The notes below the pieces were generated by a model, which was not told the origin of the DNA, made no database searches, and was given only the letters and a program-made list of their open reading frames with translations. Made by a program: the position numbers and the translations under genes. A DNA stretch of 64,000 nucleotides from contig OZ004594.1 in the NCBI GenBank assembly GCA_963924555.1, forward strand, positions 6,231,563 to 6,295,562. Direction: 5' to 3'. This stretch comes from Crambe crambe (lineage: Eukaryota; Porifera; Demospongiae; Poecilosclerida; Crambeidae). Shown here one piece after another: positions 49,601 through 59,400 of the stretch (position 1 is its first letter; every line of letters begins with the position of its first letter).

Positions 49601-52600
49601 ATACATAACACCAGCAAATGACTGCGCAGATGATGATGATGATAATTAGCAGTATGACTATTGCAACTACAATTCCAGCAATGGCACCAGGAGGTAGAGC
49701 TTGCATTGAAGTAGAAGAAGAAGGTTCAGTACTAGGAATAACTGTGCCTGCATGATTGGAAAAAATTTACTGTGCCTGCATAATTGGAAAAAAATTTTCT
49801 GCACCAAGAAACTGATTCCAACAGCTAAGAGTCATAAAATAATGTTGCTGTTTCAGCCGAGTTGAACAGTATGCATGTACATATGTGGTACGTCTGAGTT
49901 TAAAACACAAACATGCACACACATGAAACGTCATCACAAAATTATGCTGTGTAATTAAAAATGGAATCTAAAAGTCTAGACATTTCTTGGCTTTCAGATG
50001 CCTGTAACTTCAGGATTAGAAGTCGAAATGTGCAGAACCACCATAGTGAAAGTCAAAGACACTCTCAACTAGAACATAGCCTAACAACTAAGCTAGCTTA
50101 TAGGCCACCCCCTACTCAGTGATCTTTTATCAAAGAAGCCAGAGAGTGAGCTGCAAACAGCAAAAGGCCAAATCATGCCAGCTGCTGGGTAAGTTGAACT
50201 GTGAAACTTTCAAGCGTGCTAACCCTTTACCCTGTATATGTGCACGGCAATAATTGAAATCAATATTCAGTGATGCTTCATATCTATAAGTTAGTAGTTT
50301 GCTAAAGTTGATGGATATTATTATATCTAGGTCTGAGGCACAGCTACAAACCTTCATGGAATGTAGAGTTCACACAGTACATAAGTAGCAGGTTTATACA
50401 TATGTATCTCTAATCATGCAGCCTTTGTTTAGTCTGACATATGCTGGACAGGTAGCTAGATTATGTCTAGTGGAAAATCTTTAGGATTTCAGTTCAGCTT
50501 GACTGGAGTTTGACCTGGGTCTCAATGAAAGTAGCTAGTGAAATTGATTGGTGCTTATGATACCTACCAGCCAACCATGTACTACCGAACATGGTCACAG
50601 ATATGGAATCAAACCCTGCAGAGATTCTAGTGGAATGTACTATGCTCCCAACAATTCTCTTTAGGAGATGGGATTTCTTCCTACTATTCTTTGTAAACCA
50701 TTAGGGGGGAAGACAGCATTGACATGACTGAGATCAATGATGGTACCACCAACAGCTGAGTTGAATGATAAATCTTATTGGTGGTAGGCACAATTGATCG
50801 ATTCTTCTCAAAAAATAGACTCTGTCCTTAGATTCCATACATAGATTTGACGTCACATGCAAGCAATTATTGACTGCTCAAAATTAATACAGGACACAAG
50901 ATACATAAGTGTACATACATACCTTCATTCATGAGAGATCTTGTAATTGGGAAGCCAATAGTTCTATCATTCAAGAGCAACTTCACTGTGAAATTGCAGT
51001 TTGGAGAAGTTGGTTCCAGTGTGATGTTAACAGGTCCACTTGCAGGTAATGGTCTTGTAGTAGGCATTGGTACGGGAGCATCACAGCTTAAACTGATTGA
51101 CACCATTGCCCCTCGGAGTTCAGAATGAAAGTCACTGTTAACTGTTACCACATAACTTTCTGAACTAATATTCTCAACCCTAATTGCATTCCTCACTGGA
51201 AGAAAAAATATATGAATAAATAATACAAATTAATGTACATATTTAATTCATAGATGCATAATTATTGTAAAATACACAGCCTCATACCCTGGCTTTCAGT
51301 GGGAGATGAGCCTGGTCGCACATGAATGGTGTTACTTCACCATAAATTTCAATTATACAGACTTTCAATGGGAATTCCTTACAAGTAATTATGGGGAAAA
51401 TGAAGCTATTTGAAGTTGATTGTGATGTGGGATCCTCCTGAAATTTGAAAAAAATAGGCTTGTTTTCCTTTTCTACTAGCTCCTTCAAGCTTGAGGGGGA
51501 GGATCTAGACAAGCAGCCAAGTCCTGCAATGCAAGGACGCTTCACAGATGGCTCTTGTACACCAAAGGATTTTGTATACCAAAGGAAAGGATTCAGCTTG
51601 TCAGAAGTCCTCTTGTAAGAGCGAACACCATCTGTACTTAAATGTCCTGTCCTATTCATAATAAGTGGCTCATCAATTTCGTACAAGTGGGTAGTTAAGG
51701 ATGCCCTTAGTGAATGGTTGGTGTAGTGGCTGTCAAAGCCAGCATTCTTCACCAAGTTACAAACAGTATCTGCAAGTTTGTTATGGTCATAGGGAATCTT
51801 GGAATACCTTTTGGTTTCGACAAGGGCATTAAGTAGAAGGCACCTGGAGGCCTGTCACTAGGACACTTTGAGTTATATAACTTAAATAGTCTTATGAAGG
51901 ATTATCTTCATTGAGTGCTGACACACTTCCTTTGGCTTCCTCTTTCTGCTAGTAAGCTCCCCCCCCTCCCCCTCATTACCACTTCTTAAAGTGAAATAAA
52001 AACCAATTTTGGAAAACCATTGTTTTCCCCTAAGGAACATCAAACAGTTTTATCCTGCGCTACGAAGAATGCGTCTGCACTTTCTACAAGCTTGAGTTGT
52101 CACTATGGTTCTCCAAAAGGAACAAGCCATCAAAGCTGCTATACATGGTAGTATCCCTGTAAAAACCAGGAGTCAAACTAATTGGATAGTTAAAGTTTGG
52201 ACTCAGTGGGCTGTCGACATGAAACTCCAGTTGGAAGATTCAGAAAATTGATGAATGTGGAGTAATCAGTTTATAATTCAATGAGCCACAAGGAACACAA
52301 AGATGTCATGTAGAGACAATTGGTCAGGAGCTCACCATGCTATCACTATGAGCCAACCATTCCTTAGAACTTGCCTGTGATAGTACTATTGTTAGTGACC
52401 ATGTTACACTCTTGTCCCCTAGGCCTATGCTATCACTATGAGCCAACCATTCCTTAGAACTTGCCTGTGATATTACTATTGTTAGTGACCATGTTACACT
52501 CTTGTCCCCTAGGCCTGATAGAAACTTCCACTTCATAAGGGTCTTCTGCTCTCAGTGAAGTAATGTTGAATGTAAGCCTGGCTGAATTGGTACCATTAAA

Positions 52601-53459
52601 TTCCACCACCATTGTATTTGGCACTTCCATTAGTGAAGCATTCACCATTAGTGAACCACTGTTTAATGCACGATCATCAATAACCTATGCAGTACAGATA
52701 CACAATGAAAGCACTGAAGTGCTAACCCTCAGTGCACACTAAGAGTGCTTAGTATCAAGTGTTTGCAGATATTGACCAATGAGCAGGAGATATTTTATTT
52801 TGAATCACATTAAATTGGCATGTGCATTCCAATCGCTAAGGTATTGGGTGTCCATAATACAGACTCCACATTCTCATTTTGAAATATCATCAGTGCTGCA
52901 CAGATATGATCAAGCATGCAGGTAATACTGTAGCAGCTAGCTGATATCTGCATAATGCTTATCATGAGCAACACTGTTGTGTACAGAGTTTGAAAACTTG
53001 TCCTTCTTTCAGAAATAGAAAAATCAGCTCAATTTAAACACTGGAGAGTATCATCTAGACATTGTTAGGCTGAAATTGAAGCGTTCTAATCACTACTGGC
53101 AGCATGGTGGATGTAACAGATACACACACACCACCTGAGTACTATAACCCTAGTGCGTACGCTGAGGGTTAATGGCATGTGTGGTTATATTATATTATGT
53201 AATGTAATGGTGTTTGATTGTTTATTGTGTACATTAACATTAGTCAGTGTCTTGATCTTTACCCGGAATTAAGTATAACATGGGATGATAATGAAATGCC
53301 ACCAAAAATCTATTTTTTATTTATTTATTGAATCGTAAGGTAACCTTTCTCTACAAGCCTTACCTGCCACATTGCAGTAATCTCAAGTCCATTTTCATTA
53401 TATGTATGTGATGGGTTTATCACTAAATCTGATATAACATCTGTGGAAAAAAAAAAATA

Positions 53460-53495
<36 letters not shown>

Positions 53496-56400
53496 ATTAC
53501 AGCATACCAAGTAGAAAAATACTTTAGTTTCTGCTCTTACACACACTCTTCTTCCCATCTCAGTACTTACTACTGTCATAAAAGACCCAAAAATTATATG
53601 CCATCTTCTCGTTCTCAGAGGCTAGTGAAATAGAATGCCATTTTCCCACCCATGCAGCTATGTAAGCAGACGTCACATATTACGTAGTTTTTAAATATTA
53701 GCAATACACATGTGCTATTTATTATTAAGCCATCTCAGCCATTGCTGAGAAAACACAGATAGTTCAGTGAGGCCAGCAGTTTAGATTGAAGTAGAAAGGC
53801 TTCAAATATAGCACTAAGCTAGCTAGTCAGCCATGAAAGCTTCGTGCACAGAGAATCCAACAGTAGAGAGATGTGTGAAAAAGTAAGGTAGACTTACCAG
53901 CATATATGCTTGGAAAGGCCCAATGGTTCATTGGAACTTCCAGCATAAGCACCCAAAAGTTTTAACTGACAAGTGGAAGATTGCCACCAATCTGGGTTGC
54001 AACCAAATCACTCCATTGGAATTAGAATGAGTTTGTCTAAGAATGACTTGATGCTTCTGCACAGGCTATTTGCGTTGTCATAATAGGGTGACACTGTCAC
54101 TGAATGATGGAAATTTTTTTTGCAGATACAGGAGCTATACTGAAGACTGGAGATCTAATGCATGTCATAATTATGCGAGTTGGAGTTTTACTTGGCATTT
54201 GTACCACCAAGGAAGGCTTTGGCGGACATTATTATTGGCAGTGGCACGTTTTCGTGCACTCACGCACGCTGCTCCCCTCTTTTTATAGTTTGCTCGGTCC
54301 TCTTCACTTCATGATCTATCTCTTTTAACTGAGCTTCCGTCAAGGAAACACTCCCTTTCCTCCTTCTTCAAGAACTTTCGAAGAGCCACCACGATTGCAA
54401 AACAGCTGGAAACGGAACTAGCTAGCTAATTAAGTAGTCTTGATCTTGGGCACACAGCTGCTCATTGCTTGCTGTGCATGCAAGATACACTCAAGCCCCA
54501 CCCCTGGGCCCCTCCTATAGATATTGGCGGATATTATCATTGGCAGTTCCAAGATAGACCGCCAAACTGTCAAATTTAATATACTGCCAAATTTAACTTG
54601 TATACAGTAACGTAAATTGGGAAATTTTCGTAGTCAATTAAATGTCACAGGCCAGCACAATTGCAAAAATAAAAAAACACGAATATATTTCTACAACAAA
54701 AAATATTAAAATATGAATAAATAAAACAATGCTATTTATAGTTTAAACATAATACCGTATGGCTGGAAATATTGGCGGAGAATTTAATCTGGCAGTTTGG
54801 TGGTTGAAGACTCAATCATCAAAATTAATTCCGTAATAGTTTTTACACAGGTATGGTAAAGGTTGTTAACATTACACATCCGAAATAACACGAGGTCGAT
54901 TGATCTAGGAGCTGAGCTAGCTAGCTAGACGATGCAGTGGAGAAACAGTCTTAGAGTTGGTGTCCAGATACTTTTGTAGATACCTAACACAGCTTTCAAC
55001 AGAGAATTCAGACGTCATCAATCGATTGAGAGCAGCTGCTCGTGCTTAGCATGTGTGCGCGTAAGCAAGCTCGCACGTGTGCCAATGAACATGCACATTC
55101 TGCTGAGAACAATCTGCCAAATTTAATTTCTGCCAATATTTCTGGCCATACAGTATGCTGATTAGCCTCGTCCCCAGGCTCTTGCACGTGACACAGAAGG
55201 GCAAAAAAAAAAAGGCATTTCATTCCGCTGACCTTACTGAACTACCAGCGTTTGATGAGCAATGGCTGAGAAGAGAAGATGACATGTAATTTCCAGCTCT
55301 TTTATGACAATAGTAAGTACTGAAGCTCTAGAGTGCATGTAAGAGCAGAAATATTACACTATTTAATTTATTAATTTTTCTACTTGGTATGTAATATTTA
55401 GCATGCTTATTGGCGCCGTGCAAGCTTGCCATATCAAGCATGCACATGTAACCAGCTAAGGTGAGTATACACTAGGCTAGCTACAGTAAAGTACACGTTT
55501 TTGCGGCTGCGCTTTCTTGTCTCTATGTAGATTAAATGTTTCCATGGACGACGGGCAATATGACTCATAATGCCTGTCGTTCATGACGACAAGCATTGGC
55601 TTATAAATCACACCAAAGCCCTTTGTTATCTTGCCGACGCATGGGATATAATTTTATTCATCACCTATGTTTTTTTCAATCATTTAAACACTGAAGATGA
55701 TCACTGTAAAGTGATCGAAATGTTTGTTTACATAAAAATCATTCGGACTAGTATTTTACCAGGGGGGGTCGGACAAGCTTTTCACGAAATTGGCTCGCAA
55801 AGCTTTGCAAGAATAGACGCGCAGTAAAGAATGGTTGGAATGTAATTAACCTGATGTTTGATAGGCTGTTTCTCCAGCTTTAAGCGTTTGTAGATGATTT
55901 TACCTTGGCACAAGAAAGATTTAATAAGCTAGTTGCTAGAAAGCAAACCAGTTTTAGCTGGGCTTTGAAATTCAGTTAGCAATTAACCTTTTTCTGAATC
56001 TCCAAAATAGGACGGGGATGGATTAGGTTCAGTCGATTTTCAGAAATCTACCTGTTAGATCTATCTACAGTCCAATTCAAGTTCATTCAAAGCGTACATA
56101 TCTCGAGGAATAGCAACTTCCAAAAATGTATTGAAATTCTATGTGAATAAAAAGTGCCTACTCAGCAATAATTGACCTTGTCCGACCCCCCCTGGTATTT
56201 TACGGTGAAAAGGAAAAAACAAAAACAAAAATGTAGACACCTAGTCACAGAGGACTATTTAAAGTTATAAACTAGGCTGCATTATGGCTACATTCTAGGC
56301 ATGTACTATTTATCAGTCTCCAGGTCCATGTCCCATTGACTAAGCCTGGTAATTTACTTTAAAAAATCTACTCGCATTCTGTAGTCTGTCATGCATGTAG

Positions 56401-59400
56401 CTCATCCCCATGAAACAATTTTTGTACTTAGGTCTGGTTCAAACTTTTTCTGTGTGTTAAGATGGTGCATGATAGGTGCATGTACATGAAGATATTCTCT
56501 TAGCTTTACTTAATATGTATTAAGTCTATGGAGCATGCTAAGTACTAGCGTAATTTTAATGATTACTAGTGAGGTCATACATTGATATAAAGGTCATGTG
56601 CATGCGTTATAATTATTTCACTCGTGCTACTAATAAGCTAATTAGACTAATTACTTTGAACTTTAAAAAAAAAGTGTGACTTAATAATTGTTCCAGATAC
56701 CCTCCAGACAGCTATTATCTTTATTACTCACTTTCCTAAAAATGAAGCATTTCCAGAGAGCTAAACCAGCCCATCAGCCCATATAGCTAGTAGACTCTTA
56801 CCCAGGCCCATTTTTTTTTTTCGGGGAGAGGGGGAATAAATAGGGCCTGGTATACACCGTTTGCGCATATGCCAGATTTCACCGGAATTCTGGTAAAATA
56901 GGATACTATCGTTATACCATCTGTGTTACAGCCTAGGCTAGTACGTAATAGAATAGGTGTGGTTTATTAATATCTACATGCTCCAGAGGCTACCCATACT
57001 CACTGCTGCTAGAGATGGCTATTGTTTTGCTGCTGCTGTTTTGCCTTGGAGATATTGAAGCGTTTTAGCGTACCAAGATAGGCACAAAGGATCCCACCTA
57101 TTTAATAGTTATAATCATAGTGGCTGAGCCTACCTTTCTGAAAGCCTTCCTGAAATAAAATAAAGACAGGGATATGCCCAGTATGCTAGAGAATCAAGAG
57201 GAGAAAGTATCAGCTAGTCGATCGATCGTCAGCTAGCTAACTCGTGATCTATTGACAGTCATTTTTTGTCATCACCCTGTGCGTCTAGGGTTTTGTGGTT
57301 AAATAATTTCACGCATGCACAAGCAGTGTATACCAGGCCCTATTTTAAAATTGGCCTTGGGTACGAGGTACGAGGCTAATATAGCTAGTAGCTACGTATG
57401 TATGTATATGCTCCCATAATTATAAGGAATTATTAGCTGCTTTGTACATAAAACAGTACCTGATGGAAATGTAGCATTATACATTCGAAGTTGAGATGAT
57501 GGGATAGAGAATGGAGTTGTTGATCCTCTAAGAGAATACATGTTTTGTTTGCAAAAGTTCTGTGGTGGACAAGTTATAGTCGTAGCATTGCGATCTCCAG
57601 TACAGTTGAGTGATGCATCATTGTTATCTGTTATGATGAATGAGTCCACACACTGCCTTCCTCTCTCATCCATGCTTACATTCACACTGAGGTCTGATAG
57701 TGGACGCTCACTTGATGGGTCATTGGCACTGAAACTCCAAGTAGCATCTGTATAACAAGAAAAAAAAATTTTTTTTTGGATCAATGTTTAATCAACATGT
57801 AATGCTCTATATTATTACAAGTAAAGGAAAAAAAATTTAAAAAAGAAAAGTAGGGATGGCTGTGTGTGGTTCAAAAAAGTTCAGCAACAAGAGAGTGAAC
57901 TTCAGTCAAGTAACCCCTTACTACTATGAGCTAACTATTCCTACTTCACTCCCATGACAGGCCAAAATGAAATATAAAGGGAATAAAGTAGCTCGTAGTT
58001 TGGTGATGGGTATGGCTTCTGTACATAAGGGCTAATTCTTGTCAAACAATTGGCTGTTGGAACGTGTGGACAACTTTCCGGTGTAAATATCACTCTACCA
58101 CTCTTTATGCACTATGTTGCCAATCAAAGGTCTCTGAAGTGTTTTGTAATACCGCTCCCTATGGACAGTCATTATAAAGCTAGGCAGTGGCTATGATGTT
58201 AGCCAATAGAGAGAAGGCTTTTGACGGTCACCAAGAGGATGTGTTTTATCGGAAGGTTGCTATGGAGGAGGAGGATATATAGGTTAGTGTTTGGGGAGCA
58301 AATAAGGTATGAAGTAATGAAAGCCATCAATCATCAGCAATCAAAGGGTGAATAATATCAGACTGAGAGATGGAAGTAGTTGGGTGATATGGGTGAAGTT
58401 AGTATTACAAATCCTCACTGTGACAGTAAATACAGTGAGATGCACACAAAGTCAAGGTCCATGTCTGCCATTAATATTTCCTCAGGTCATCACAAGCTTT
58501 TTTTTGATGCACATATGTATATCCAGAATAATAAATACTTGGATTATAAAGTTAAAGTTTGTCCCAAACATGTATTGTAGCTATGCAGTTCATTGAGGTT
58601 TTATCATATTGTACAAGTTGAAATGAATCTGATCTGGAAGGACAAATGCTGATGGAGGTTGTATCTATATAGTTTACGATAATAAGATTGTCATTGACAG
58701 TACTATTAAAAAATATTTAAAAAAGAAAAACAGTGCCCCTTATTCGACCCCCTAGTGGCTCACTTCACTTGCAATTTTTTCTAAACTAGAGAAATGCAAA
58801 GCATTGTAGCAACTGAAGCTTTAGCTGTTGATGTCACTTTATCATAAAGGATGGAATTGGAAGGATATATGTACAAAATAAAATATCTAATAGTAGCATC
58901 CTTCATTTGACCCCCTAGTGGCTCACTTTGCTTGCAATGAATTTTTTCTAAATAAAGCCACCGTGTACCATGTGTAGAGAGTCAGTTCTCAATGTTGACT
59001 ATAATAGCGCTTTATCATAAGTCAGCTGATAATTTACCCAAACCTTCTGGTCTACTTTCTTCTTCTATTCCATCTTCAGCAATTGAAGCGGCCAATAGAG
59101 CTGTAAGAAGCATCAATCAAGAAGCTGCCGCAAAGAAAAGAGGACCACACTCAAAATTGATGAAGAAACAAAAGCCAAAATAGGCTGAAGTATCAAAGAA
59201 GAATGCCAAGCAAAGCACTGTGAATGATTACAAGAATGCTTATCTCCATGAGCTCTGTTGAAAAAGAATTCCTAGAAAGAAGCGCGATTGTCCACTAGTT
59301 GGAGAAGAGGTGGACCAAATGGTTCAGAAGTACCTCAGAGCTATTTGTGAATCAGGTGGAGCAGTGAACTCTGCCATAGCAGGAGGACCGTGGCAGTAAT

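Noticed and set aside
55570-55827. Plus frame of 85 codons
   Set aside because: It runs into the left end of the 9 bp-flanked TIR element and shows no family pattern.
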